A DNA stretch of 27,603 nt, taken from a virus. Position 1 is the stretch's first letter. The number at the start of each line of letters is the position of its first letter. Below, in pieces: positions 6,484-14,225 of this stretch. The stretch lies in IMG/VR virus record IMGVR_UViG_3300035670_001044, positions 1-27,603 of that record, one strand, 5' to 3'. The translations under genes and the position numbers were made by a program. The notes under the pieces were generated by a model. The model searched no databases. It worked only from the letters and a program-made list of their open reading frames with translations, and was not told where the DNA came from.

Positions 6484-6669
6484 ATGAAAAAGTCGATGAA
6501 GCTCGGTGGTGGTGGTCGTTTCGCAAAGTTGGAAAAGTCAATCGCCGCAAGAGGCGGGGTGAAGGATCCTGCCGCTGTCGCTGCTGCGGTTGGGCGTAAG
6601 AAGTACGGCGCTAAGAAGATGGCGAAGATGGCTGCCGCTGGTCGCAAACGAGCAAAGAAGGGAAAGTAA
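6484..6669 (+). CDS. Small basic protein, GGGGRFAKLEKSIAARGG type
   Basis: A 61-residue protein, MKKSMKLGGGGRFAKLEKSI, then AARGGVKDPAAVAAAVGRKKYGAKKMAKMAAAGRKRAKKGK. The VxDPAAVAAxVGRKKYGxKKMxKMAAxGRKR pattern is common in phage structural regions, and I know it only as hypothetical. It has a Gly-rich lead, an Ala/Val helix and a cationic tail. It is likely translated from a leaderless message off the promoter at 6467-6475. Confidence 0.75.
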   Translation: MKKSMKLGGGGRFAKLEKSIAARGGVKDPAAVAAAVGRKKYGAKKMAKMAAAGRKRAKKGK

Positions 6670-6671
6670 CC

Positions 6672-6794
6672 ATGTCCATGAAGGGCGAGAAGTACAAGTC
6701 CAAGAAGGCGAAGATGAAGCATGAGCGTTCCGAGGGCAAGAAGGAACGCATGATGGAATACGGTTCCAAGAAGTCCAAGAAGAAGGGAAAGTAA
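6672..6794 (+). CDS. Very basic 40-residue protein
   Basis: The 40-residue product, MSMKGEKYKSKKAKMKHERS then EGKKERMMEYGSKKSKKKGK, has 15 Lys and 2 Arg. ATG 6672 follows the previous stop by two bases. The central ERSEGKKERMMEYG is a charged helix. Function unknown; it belongs to the basic cluster. Coding status is supported by tight spacing and the shared KKGK ending with its neighbours. Confidence 0.65.
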   Translation: MSMKGEKYKSKKAKMKHERSEGKKERMMEYGSKKSKKKGK

Positions 6795-6796
6795 TT

Positions 6797-6943
6797 ATGC
6801 CGATGGTCGGTGGCAAGGAATACCCGTACACGAAGGCTGGCATGGCTGCCGCTAAGAAGCAGGCCAAGAAGTCTAGCAAGAAGTTGAAGATGAAGGTCAC
6901 TGCTGCTGATAAGGCTGCGATGAAGGGCAAGAAGAAGAAGTAG
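6797..6943 (+). CDS. Small basic protein, MPxVGGKxYPYTKAGM type
   Basis: A 48-residue protein: MPMVGGKEYPYTKAGMAAAK, then KQAKKSSKKLKMKVTAADKAAMKGKKKK (16 Lys). The MPxVGGKxYPYTxxGMAAAK start is a recurring phage motif that I recognise but cannot tie to a function. The start is two bases after the previous stop, and the stop TAG shares a base with the next GTG start. Last of the five small basic proteins. Confidence 0.75.
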   Translation: MPMVGGKEYPYTKAGMAAAKKQAKKSSKKLKMKVTAADKAAMKGKKKK

Positions 6944-7827
6944 TGTCTACTGCTGGTGCGCTCCTTGACCGAGTTGCCCGTCAACTTCTTTCCGGCACCA
7001 TCGAGGAACGGAACAAGTTAGCGACATCGGTTGACTCTGATGACACGTCTTTTGTCATGTCATATGAGTTGGGTGCGTTGCGTACTGGCGCGGTCTTCGA
7101 GATTGATTCGGAGTTGTGCTATGTGTGGGATGCGACTATTGGGAATAAGACGCTGGTGGTTGAGCGCGGTTTTGCTGGTACTACTGCTACTTCTCATTCG
7201 TCGGGTGCTGTCGTTACGCTGAATCCTCGTTTCCCGAAGGCACAGATGTTGGATGCGTTGAATCAGGACATTGATGACTTGTCGAGTCCCGCGAACGGTT
7301 TGTTTCGTGTGGTGTCTACCGATGTGTCGTATAACGGGTCGGATCGCCAAATCAACATCACGGGTGCCACCTCGATTATCGATCTGATTGATGTGCGATT
7401 GCGTTACCTCTCGGACGATCATCCGGTGATTCGCCGTGTGCGTCTGTCACGGGATATGCCGACCACCGATTTTGCGTCGGGGTTCGCGCTCACGTTTGAT
7501 GAGGGGACGATGGCTGGCACTTTGCGTATCCGTTACAAGGCACCGTATACACGGGTTTCGGCGTTGACCGACAACATCCAAACCGTCTCGTATGTGCCAA
7601 TCAACATGGAAGACATTTTGGAGATGGGTGTGATGTCTCGTATGTTGTCAATGCGTGAAGTGAAGCGTAACTTTATTGAGTCGCAGGGTGATACTCGTCG
7701 ATCTGATGAGGTTCCGCCTGGTGCGATGCGTGACTCGTTCAGTAACATTTTGCGTTTGCGTAGGGATCGGATTGTCGCTGAGGCGGCACGTTTGGCGAGG
7801 CAGTATCCGCTAGTCATTAGGCAGTAG
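6943..7827 (+). CDS. Virion protein, probable head-tail adaptor
   Basis: A 294-residue protein starting at GTG 6943, which overlaps the previous TAG by one base. The N-terminal half (LLDRVARQLLSGTIEERNKL, DDTSFVMSYELGALRTGAVFEI, YVWDATIGNKTLVVERGFAGTTATSHSSGAVVTLNPRFPKAQMLDALNQDIDDLSSP) mixes beta strands and a helix. The VERGxxGTTATSHSSGAxVTxNPRFPxxxxLxAxNQDIDDLSSP block recurs in phage adaptor-like proteins in short-tailed and actinobacterial phages. The C-terminal half is strand-rich and ends in a long basic helix (REVKRNFIESQGDTRRSDEVPPGAM ... LRLRRDRIVAEAARLARQ). Position just before the large tail protein supports a connector role; this is inferred. No enzyme motif. Confidence 0.75.
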   Translation: MSTAGALLDRVARQLLSGTIEERNKLATSVDSDDTSFVMSYELGALRTGAVFEIDSELCYVWDATIGNKTLVVERGFAGTTATSHSSGAVVTLNPRFPKAQMLDALNQDIDDLSSPANGLFRVVSTDVSYNGSDRQINITGATSIIDLIDVRLRYLSDDHPVIRRVRLSRDMPTTDFASGFALTFDEGTMAGTLRIRYKAPYTRVSALTDNIQTVSYVPINMEDILEMGVMSRMLSMREVKRNFIESQGDTRRSDEVPPGAMRDSFSNILRLRRDRIVAEAARLARQYPLVIRQ

Positions 7828-7829
7828 CC

Positions 7830-9689
7830 GTGGCTGTTCTTACCGATTTCACTTTCCCGTTCAGGGGTGGCACAGCGTTCTATACGGGTACTGGTGCAAC
7901 GGAGCTTGTTCCGTACACGTTTCCTATTGCGATCAATGGTCGCCCGTATCTAATTGATACGAAGTCTGGTGATTTTGGTCGCCAGTTTGATGCTCGTGTT
8001 CGTGACTCGGTTGACCAATCAACGGAGCCTGGTGAATCTGCTATCAACCCACAAGGTTTGTGGCGTAGGTCGCAATCGTCTTGGCATTACGGGGCTGGGC
8101 AGGCGTATTCCGATACAGCCGATGCGGAGAACTATCGGTTCCGTTCCTCGAAGGGGATTGATGTTTGGAATCGTGGCGAACTGTCGTTGTTGTCTGATAC
8201 GACTCTGGCGTATCCAACATCAAACACGAACCTGTATATGTCCACGGCTGATGGTCGCATCTACGGTTCGGATGGCCAGAACGTCAAGTACACGAGTGAC
8301 TGGTCCACTTTCACCACGGTGACAAGCACGGCAGCGTCAAACATCTATTCGCTCACCTCGGACGGATACAACGTGTTCTTCTCGTATGCCAACGGGGATA
8401 TTGACCAGACGAACGCTGGCACTTCTGCGGCGTCTGCGTATATCACCGGTATCGAGGCTGGCACTTTGCGTTATGTGCGTGGCCGTTTGATGGTCGCTGG
8501 GCAGGGTACCGATAAGCACAAGATTTGGAACATCACCACTAGCCCAGGTTCTTCAGCGAACAATCCGTCAGCGTTATATACGCATCCGAATAGCAATTTC
8601 AACTGGGTTGGTTTTGCTGGTGGACAGAACCATATTTATTGCGCTGGTTATGCAGGTAACAAGAGCCTGATCTATAAGACCACGATCAAAGCTGACGGAA
8701 CCGCACTCGATATTCCCACGGTGGCTGGAGAACTACCACAGGGTGAGATTGTGTCTGGTATGGAGGCATATCTCGGTTACATCATCATCGGGCTAACCAC
8801 AGGGTTCCGTTTCTGTTCGGCTGATGACAACGGCAACTTGGTTATTGGACCGTTGATTGAGACTGGCACGACAGTGAATTCGTTTGCTGGTATCGGCAAG
8901 TTCGTGTATTTCGGTTGGACGAACTATGACTCCACCTCGACGGGTATCGGGCGCATGGATGTCTCGACGCAGGTGAGCACGAACCAGCCTGCTTACGCTT
9001 CGGATCTGATGGCGACAGGGCAGGGCACGATTGTTGATATTCACGAGTTTGATAACGAGCCTGTGTTCACGGTCGCTGGGTTGGGTGCGTACAGGGTGCA
9101 TCCAACGGACAAGGTTGCGTCAGGCACTTTAGAGACAGGTATTTACAGGTGGGGTGTTCCTGATGCGAAGTTTGTTCCGAAGTGGGATTTGCGCACCCAG
9201 CCGTTGAACGGGACTGTGGGTATTTCAGTTGCTTCAGATAGCGGATCGTTCCAATCTGTTGGTACCCAAACAACTGCGGGTTCGTTGGAGTCCACGTTTG
9301 ATGGGTTTGAAACGAAGGTGTTTGAGGCTGAGGCTCGGCTTACTTCGTCGCGTTCTGCGTCTGATGCCACGGTTGGTCCGGTGGTGACACGCTGGTTGGG
9401 TCGAGCGTATGCGGCTCCGTTGCGTTCCCAAATTTTCTCGGTGCCTGTCCTTTTGCATCATATGGTGCGTGACAAGAACGGTCGGGAGTTGTATGTGGAT
9501 GTGGATTATGAGTTGGCTGTGTTGCGGGATTTGGTGGAGAATCCGCGTGTTGTGACATATCAGGAAAACACGGACTCGTATTCTGTGGTGGTGGAGGATG
9601 TGCGTTGGCGACCGATTCAGGATGCCCGTAGCCACAACGAGTGGGATTGGAACGGCACCTGTACCGTCATCATGCGTAGTGTACGATAG
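7830..9689 (+). CDS. Large beta-rich tail protein, possible tail nozzle / beta-propeller
   Basis: A 619-residue protein from GTG 7830, two bases after the previous stop. Opening: VLTDFTFPFRGGTAFYTGTGATELVPYTFPIAINGRPYLIDT. The middle (about 100-400) is made of repeated strand-turn units of about 40 residues with aromatic and Asp-Gly turns (YMSTADGRIYGSDGQNVKYT, FFSYANGDIDQTNAG, IYCAGYAGNKSLIYKTTI, YFGWTNYDSTSTGIGRMD), as expected of a beta-propeller. The C-terminus has TRWLGRAYAAPLRSQIFSVPVLL and an all-beta end. Tail nozzle proteins of short-tailed phages contain such propellers, which fits the N4-gp56 capsid. The family assignment is inference; no homology search was possible. Confidence 0.75.
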   Translation: MAVLTDFTFPFRGGTAFYTGTGATELVPYTFPIAINGRPYLIDTKSGDFGRQFDARVRDSVDQSTEPGESAINPQGLWRRSQSSWHYGAGQAYSDTADAENYRFRSSKGIDVWNRGELSLLSDTTLAYPTSNTNLYMSTADGRIYGSDGQNVKYTSDWSTFTTVTSTAASNIYSLTSDGYNVFFSYANGDIDQTNAGTSAASAYITGIEAGTLRYVRGRLMVAGQGTDKHKIWNITTSPGSSANNPSALYTHPNSNFNWVGFAGGQNHIYCAGYAGNKSLIYKTTIKADGTALDIPTVAGELPQGEIVSGMEAYLGYIIIGLTTGFRFCSADDNGNLVIGPLIETGTTVNSFAGIGKFVYFGWTNYDSTSTGIGRMDVSTQVSTNQPAYASDLMATGQGTIVDIHEFDNEPVFTVAGLGAYRVHPTDKVASGTLETGIYRWGVPDAKFVPKWDLRTQPLNGTVGISVASDSGSFQSVGTQTTAGSLESTFDGFETKVFEAEARLTSSRSASDATVGPVVTRWLGRAYAAPLRSQIFSVPVLLHHMVRDKNGRELYVDVDYELAVLRDLVENPRVVTYQENTDSYSVVVEDVRWRPIQDARSHNEWDWNGTCTVIMRSVR

Positions 9690-9697
9690 GACCCCAA

Positions 9698-11323
9698 ATG
9701 GCTGCTTTTACTAGACGACAATACAAGGGTGCGGCGGTAGCAACTACCACCACGAACTCGTTGAATGTTTCGGATACTTCGGTCACTATCGCCTCGAACA
9801 CGGGTTGGCCTTCGTCGGCTGGTGTGCCGTTTTATGTGGTGATTGATCCAGGTACTTCGGCTGAGGAGAAGTGTTCGGCAACAATTTCTGGTACGACGCT
9901 CACGTTGACTCGTGCGCAGGATGATACGACTGCTTCAGCGCACTCATCTGGCGCGACTATCTATCCGGTGTTCACCGCGAATGATGCGGATGAGGCGAAT
10001 GAGCTTGTCTCGAAGCTGACCACGAAGGGTGACCTGCTGGTCACTGATGGGTCGGCGTTGAATCGTTTGGCTGTCGGTACGAATAATTATCAGTTGACTG
10101 CTGATTCGGCTGCGACGAATGGTGTGAAGTGGGCGTTGTCTCCTGAGACGGATTTGGTGACGACGAAGGGTGATTTGTTGGTGGGGACGGCTGCTGACAC
10201 GTTGGCTCGTCAGGGTGTGGGGTCGAATGGTCAGGTGTTGGTGGCTGATTCGGGGCAGACGAACGGTGTTGCTTGGGTTGATCCGTTGTCTAATCGTAAT
10301 GTGATTATCAATGGTGCGATGCAGGTGGCGCAACGAGGAACATCTGTAGCAGGAATTACCGGCAATGGATATAACACGGCAGACAGATGGCTATGTGACG
10401 CTAGTGGGTTAGGGACCTGGACTCAATCAGTTGAAAATGATGCGCCTACTGGTTCTGGTTTTCGTAAATCATTGAAGATGCTCTGCACGACCGCTGATGC
10501 CTCACCAGCATCGACTGATTTTTTCTATATCAGTCAAAGACTTGAAGGTCAAAATGTTCAACAATTTGCAAAAGGGACTTCTTCTGCAAAATCAATGACA
10601 GTTTCGTTTTGGGTAAAATCAAATGTAACTGGAACTTTTGTTGTCCGACTTCTTGACCAAGATAATTCAAATCGTATGGCTAGCGCACAATATACGGTTT
10701 CTGCTTCCGCTACTTGGGAGAAGAAAACTATTACGTTTACTGGAGATACAACTGGAGCCTTTGACAATGATGCTAATGCGTCTTTGTGGGTTTCGTTTTG
10801 GATTGGTGGGGGTTCTAATTTCACTTCTGGAACGACACAGGCTTGGGGTACTTATACGGCGGCGAATGAGGCACCTGGTCAAACCAATCTCGCTGCTGCC
10901 ACAAACAATTATTGGCAGGTGACGGGTGTGCAGTTGGAGGCTGGTGCGGTAGCAACCCCATTCGAGTTTGAGGACTACGGGGTGACGATTGCTAAATGTC
11001 AGCGGTATTATCTCAAGGTTGGTTCTGGAAGCGGCAATTATGCAACATTGAGCAGTTATGGGGTTGCTGCTTCTACGACGGTTGTGAACTTTTCTATTCC
11101 GCTTCCGACAAGAATGCGGAGTGTACCATCATCTGTTTCCTATGCGAATATTGAATTGAGTTCTGGTGGTGCTGTAGGTTCTTTGGCATTCTCTGCGAAT
11201 GGAATGTCGGATACTGTCTTGAATCTTGACGCAAACACAACTGGTGCAACATCTGGTGCGCTTCTGGTTCTACGAGCATTGAACAGTGTAAATGCCTATG
11301 TTGCTTATTCGGCGGAGTTCTGA
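9698..11323 (+). CDS. Tail fibre / receptor-binding protein
   Basis: A 541-residue protein with fibre organisation. Residues 1-105 form an attachment domain (MAAFTRRQYKGAAVATTTTNSLNVSDTSVTIASNTGWPSSAGVPFYVVIDPGTSAEEK ...). Residues about 106-200 are two stalk repeats: LTTKGDLLVTDGSALNRL-VGTNNYQLTADS--TNGVKW, then LVTTKGDLLVGTAADTLAR-GVGSNGQVLVADS-QTNGVAWVDP. From about 205 comes the tip domain, which starts NRNVIINGAMQVAQRGTS and NTADRWLCDASGLG, a signature of phage carbohydrate-binding fibre tips, and continues with jelly-roll-like strands to the end. The encoding DNA of the tip (about 10330-11310) is much richer in AT than the stalk, which points to a swapped domain. It overlaps the next gene by TGATG. 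Confidence 0.85.
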   Translation: MAAFTRRQYKGAAVATTTTNSLNVSDTSVTIASNTGWPSSAGVPFYVVIDPGTSAEEKCSATISGTTLTLTRAQDDTTASAHSSGATIYPVFTANDADEANELVSKLTTKGDLLVTDGSALNRLAVGTNNYQLTADSAATNGVKWALSPETDLVTTKGDLLVGTAADTLARQGVGSNGQVLVADSGQTNGVAWVDPLSNRNVIINGAMQVAQRGTSVAGITGNGYNTADRWLCDASGLGTWTQSVENDAPTGSGFRKSLKMLCTTADASPASTDFFYISQRLEGQNVQQFAKGTSSAKSMTVSFWVKSNVTGTFVVRLLDQDNSNRMASAQYTVSASATWEKKTITFTGDTTGAFDNDANASLWVSFWIGGGSNFTSGTTQAWGTYTAANEAPGQTNLAAATNNYWQVTGVQLEAGAVATPFEFEDYGVTIAKCQRYYLKVGSGSGNYATLSSYGVAASTTVVNFSIPLPTRMRSVPSSVSYANIELSSGGAVGSLAFSANGMSDTVLNLDANTTGATSGALLVLRALNSVNAYVAYSAEF

Positions 11324-11505
11324 TGTATTACTACATAGAAATTGGGTCTAAGGGGCAAACGACACGCCACATCCTGAAGCGTCTGCCTGATGGTGGCGTG
11401 CAATCGTTCCCCGATGTCGAATCAAACACAGGGCCAGAGCGTCAGGCTTATCTTGCTTGGGTTGCTGAGGGGAACACGGCTGAGGAATGGTCGCCTGAAG
11501 CGTAA
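11323..11505 (+). CDS. Small protein after the fibre, possible fibre chaperone
   Basis: A 60-residue acidic protein, MYYYIEIGSKGQTTRHILKR, ending AYLAWVAEGNTAEEWSPEA. AYLAWVAEGNTPE-like C-termini are common in short proteins encoded directly after tail fibres. Proteins of this position are often assembly chaperones, but this one is too short for a firm call. The start overlaps the fibre stop (TGATG), so the two are coupled. Confidence 0.7.
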   Translation: MYYYIEIGSKGQTTRHILKRLPDGGVQSFPDVESNTGPERQAYLAWVAEGNTAEEWSPEA

Positions 11506-11510
11506 GTGAT

Positions 11511-13004
11511 GTGCGTAACACACGCTGGCTGATCTTCGCACCCGTCGCATTTCTCGCCCTACTCCCACAACAAGTAAACGCTGAACCCCAACCAGGGTTG
11601 AACGCAGTCGGCTACACCATCGACCAAATCCCACCAGAGCGCTCAGATGATCTATACCCCATCTGCGGGTCCGAGGTAGAGAACAACATCAACCGTAACT
11701 TCAACGGTGAACCATTCCAAGAGTGCGGCTGGGATTTCTTCATGGTCCACTACACAGGGTTCATCAATCTGCCTGAGCACGAAACGATTGAGTTCATGGT
11801 GGCAGCTGACGATGGTGGCACGGTCAGTATCGCTGGGCAGGAGGTCGGTACTTGGGATTTGAAGGGTTGCTCTTGGTCGAGCACCATAACGCTTTCCGTT
11901 ATGCCTGGTTTGTATCCGTTGGATGGCTGGTTCTTTGAGGCTGGTGGCGGTACTTGTTATATGCTCGCTTGGAAGATTGACGACGCATATTGGGAGATCG
12001 TTCCAGAATGGGCATTTACAACAACATCCACCCCTGTGACGACGACCTCTACTTCTACTGTCCCACCAGAGACTGTCCCTGTCACGGACCCGCCTACTAC
12101 CACGACGCTTCAGGAAACCTCAACGACCGAGGAACCGACGACTAGTAGTTCTTCAACTCAGCCCACACCGCCAGCCACAACAACCCTGCCACCAGCAGAA
12201 GAACAAACGCAGTCGCCCCCCACAGGAACATCAACGTCCACCACAGCACCGTCAACATCTACTCCTCCTTCAACCGTCGCTGAACCATCCACCACAGTAA
12301 CAACTGAACCGGAAACAACAACCAGTTCATCTACGAGTACGTCGCCACCAGCCACGTCAACCACACCACAAGAGGAATCTCCACCGCCATCAGCCACGAC
12401 TGAACCTTCCACGACTGTGCCCCCAGTATCAACAACGGAAGCACCACAACCGCCAGTAACAGACCCAGAAGTTCCAGAAACCCAAACATCGGTGGACACG
12501 CTACCCCCGTTCGAGGACGATGTGGTGGAGGATCCGCAGGAACCAGCCGTAGACATACCTGTTGAGGATGCCCCCACAATCGACGCAGAGCCTCCTGTAA
12601 GCCCCGTAGACGAGAGCGAACCCCCTGTCAGCACTATTGATACCCCTGAAACGCTCCTAGAGGCTCTGGATGCGTCCTCCGAACCGACCCCTGCGCAAGC
12701 CGCCCAGCTTGCCACCAACCCGCAGGTGCTTGCAGTAGCAAGCGCAGAGCAGGCTGAAGCCATCTTCGAGGCGTTGAATGTTAGCGAATTAGATAACACT
12801 CAGGTCGCAGCCCTGATCGAAGCGGTACAGGATGCACCAGCCGAAGTACGTGAAGCGTTTGAGGACACCATTGACATTTTTGGTGAAGGCTTAGACGACT
12901 ATGTGCCCCTCGGATCCAACATCCCAGTCGGCACCAGACGCACACTTATCGCCGTAACAGCAGGAATAACGCTCGCAGCAGCAGGTACTAGAATACGGCG
13001 CTGA
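11511..13004 (+). CDS. Secreted, membrane-anchored PA14-domain protein with Thr/Ser/Pro stalk
   Basis: A 497-residue protein from GTG 11511. Residues 1-24 are a signal peptide (Arg/Trp, then LIFAPVAFLALL, cleavage after VNA). Residues about 30-160 are a PA14-like carbohydrate-binding beta domain, recognised from VHYTGFINLPEHETIEFMVAADDGG and the end PGLYPLDGWFFEAGGGTCYMLAW; it has several Cys (in CGSEV, QECGW, KGCSW, GTCYM) that could form disulfides. Residues about 165-345 are an unstructured Thr/Ser/Pro stalk, a good O-glycosylation target. Then come an acidic Pro-rich stretch, a helical domain (QAEAIFEALNVSELDNTQVAALIEAVQDAPAEVREAFEDTIDIF) and a C-terminal membrane segment (TLIAVTAGITLAAAG) with a basic end. 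It resembles an actinobacterial surface protein. A role in superinfection exclusion, lysis or cell-surface remodelling is inferred from the lysis genes beside it. Confidence 0.82.
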   Translation: MRNTRWLIFAPVAFLALLPQQVNAEPQPGLNAVGYTIDQIPPERSDDLYPICGSEVENNINRNFNGEPFQECGWDFFMVHYTGFINLPEHETIEFMVAADDGGTVSIAGQEVGTWDLKGCSWSSTITLSVMPGLYPLDGWFFEAGGGTCYMLAWKIDDAYWEIVPEWAFTTTSTPVTTTSTSTVPPETVPVTDPPTTTTLQETSTTEEPTTSSSSTQPTPPATTTLPPAEEQTQSPPTGTSTSTTAPSTSTPPSTVAEPSTTVTTEPETTTSSSTSTSPPATSTTPQEESPPPSATTEPSTTVPPVSTTEAPQPPVTDPEVPETQTSVDTLPPFEDDVVEDPQEPAVDIPVEDAPTIDAEPPVSPVDESEPPVSTIDTPETLLEALDASSEPTPAQAAQLATNPQVLAVASAEQAEAIFEALNVSELDNTQVAALIEAVQDAPAEVREAFEDTIDIFGEGLDDYVPLGSNIPVGTRRTLIAVTAGITLAAAGTRIRR

Positions 13005-13165
13005 TGCGTAAATTCTTGGATTTTCTGAGCGAGAACTCATGGACCTACGCCGGTTCTGGCATGGTGCTCATCACCTTGTCTGGGCCTACTCTCCGATCAG
13101 CCCTGTGGATAACTGGTGTAACATTGATCCTGCACTCAGCGTTATCCCTCTCCCAGAAAGACTGA
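13004..13165 (+). CDS. 53-residue two-segment membrane protein, holin-like
   Basis: A short protein (MRKFLDFLSENSWTYAGSGM, then VLITLSGPTLRSALWITGVTLILHSALSLSQKD) with two hydrophobic segments at about 15-27 and 33-49. It starts on the ATG that overlaps the previous stop (TGATG) and ends one base before the next gene. It sits between a surface protein and a holin/endolysin pair, so a holin or anti-holin is the natural guess. Within the coding sequence TGTGGATAA (a perfect DnaA box) occurs at about 13110-13118, probably by chance. Confidence 0.6.
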   Translation: MRKFLDFLSENSWTYAGSGMVLITLSGPTLRSALWITGVTLILHSALSLSQKD

Positions 13166-13166
13166 A

Positions 13167-13421
13167 ATGGACAAGCTCAAGAACATCATCTTCCGTATCT
13201 TCGCCCTGTTCGGCTCCTCGGCTTTGGCTGCGGTTGCTGGTGGCGCAATCATCGGTGTTGAACTGTGGAAGTCTGCTGCCCTTGCTGGCGTGATGGCTTG
13301 TGCACAGGTCGTTGAGAAGCTTCTCCGTTTCAGCGTGGATGGCACGTTGACGAAGGAAGAAATCGAAGCCGCGTTCTCTGGTGCTGGTGCAACGAAGAAG
13401 AAGGAAGAAGCGGCTGAATAA
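13167..13421 (+). CDS. Putative holin
   Basis: An 84-residue protein with a short basic N-terminus (MDKLKNIIFRI), two hydrophobic segments (FALFGSSALAAVAGGAIIGVEL at about 12-33, and AALAGVMACAQVVEKLL), and an acidic then lysine-rich tail (TLTKEEIEAAFSGAGATKKKEEAAE). This shape and its place directly before the endolysin are typical of small phage holins, which form the membrane lesion that times lysis. I recognise the IFRIFALFGSSAL...EKLLR layout from phages of actinobacteria. The stop overlaps the endolysin start by one base (TAATG). Confidence 0.72.
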   Translation: MDKLKNIIFRIFALFGSSALAAVAGGAIIGVELWKSAALAGVMACAQVVEKLLRFSVDGTLTKEEIEAAFSGAGATKKKEEAAE

Positions 13422-13981
13422 TGGCGAAGGTGGACATCGCCAAACTTCCGATCATCAAGGTGAAGTTGTGCTCACACCTCAAAGGGGTGGAGCCAGGTGA
13501 ATTGGATCCGAGCCTGCTTCGCAAGATTGAAGGCAAAGGTCAGTTGCATCATTGTGCGGCTGACGCATACGAGGCGATGGACGCTGCGGCTAACGCAGAA
13601 GGAATTGACCTCAGCCCGACTAGCCCAGCGGACACATATCGCTCGCTTGCGGTTCAGGAGTACGGATTCTTCCAGCGATACACCGACAACCCGAAGCCAG
13701 CCCTGATGAAGCAGAAACCACGCATCTACAAAGGCAAGGCGTGGTATCTGAAGAAGGGGATGGCCCAACTCGCGGTCCCTGGCACGAGCCAGCACAACTA
13801 CGGCATCGCAATCGATATTGCCAACGCTTCGGGTGCACGGCTGGAATGGCTTGCGAAGAACGCGACCTCGTTCGGTTTCTCATGGGAAGTCCTCCCATCG
13901 GAGCCGTGGCATCTGCGTTACGTTGCAGGCGATGATGTGCCTGAGCGTGTGAAGGCTTGGAAGGAATCAAAGGGAGCTTGA
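13421..13981 (+). CDS. Endolysin, M15-family D-Ala-D-Ala/L-Ala-D-Glu peptidase
   Basis: A 186-residue protein. The C-terminal half has the M15 (VanY/LAS) zinc peptidase signature: SQHNYGIAIDIA with H125 and D132, and EPWHLRY with E161 and H164, which give the zinc ligands and catalytic acid. SLAVQEYGFFQRY (75-87) supplies the usual upstream helix and ARLEWLAKNATSFGFSW the connecting helix. It would cleave peptide cross-links or stems in host peptidoglycan. The first 45 residues (KLPIIKVKLCSHLKGVEPGELDPSLLRKI) may be a small targeting or prodomain. No signal peptide, so export depends on the holin encoded just before it. No separate cell-wall-binding repeat is seen. Confidence 0.9.
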   Translation: MAKVDIAKLPIIKVKLCSHLKGVEPGELDPSLLRKIEGKGQLHHCAADAYEAMDAAANAEGIDLSPTSPADTYRSLAVQEYGFFQRYTDNPKPALMKQKPRIYKGKAWYLKKGMAQLAVPGTSQHNYGIAIDIANASGARLEWLAKNATSFGFSWEVLPSEPWHLRYVAGDDVPERVKAWKESKGA

Positions 13982-13982
13982 T

Positions 13983-14195
13983 GTGGACGCTGGGTGGGCT
14001 GTCTTTCTTAGTGCCGTTGTTGCTGGTGCTTTTTCTGTCATAGTCACCCTTCTCCAGAAGTTCAAGAAGGAGAACGCCTCAGATCATGAGGTTGTGATGG
14101 GGATGCTGAAGATGGTTTACAAGAAGCAGGGCAGCGTAGAAACCAAGATAGATAAGGTTTCTGAGAGGTTGACGGACCACATCGAAAACCACTAG
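13983..14195 (+). CDS. Single-span membrane protein with cytoplasmic helix, lysis-cassette member
   Basis: A 70-residue protein from GTG 13983, one base after the endolysin stop. It has a hydrophobic segment (WAVFLSAVVAGAFSVIVTLL) at the N-terminus and a charged amphipathic helix (KFKKENASDHEVVMGMLKMVYKKQGSVETKIDKVSERLTDHIENH). The format resembles second holins or spanin-like regulators, and position supports a lysis role. An ATG at 13981 is in another frame and leads nowhere useful. Confidence 0.65.
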   Translation: MDAGWAVFLSAVVAGAFSVIVTLLQKFKKENASDHEVVMGMLKMVYKKQGSVETKIDKVSERLTDHIENH

Positions 14196-14201
14196 GGTTT
14201 G

Positions 14202-14216
14202 CCTCTCTTAGGGAGG
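14202..14216 (+). promoter_or_regulatory. Hairpin covering the Shine-Dalgarno of the next gene
   Basis: CCTCTC (14202-14207) pairs with GGGAGG (14211-14216), including one G-U pair, across a TTA loop. GGGAGG is the ribosome-binding site for the ATG at 14226 (9-base gap). This would damp translation at the boundary between the lysis and DNA modules. There is no U-tract, so it is not a terminator. Confidence 0.45.
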
Positions 14217-14225
14217 TGCTAGACA

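Noticed and set aside
9944-10333. Minus-strand frame opposite the fibre stalk repeats
   Set aside because: Repeat-driven Arg/His/Ile-rich shadow, with no initiation signal.
12158-12799. A 213-codon minus-strand frame opposite the Thr/Ser/Pro stalk
   Set aside because: It is a Gly/Val/Ser-rich mirror of repetitive Thr/Pro codons. The plus-strand protein has a signal peptide, a PA14 domain and a membrane anchor.
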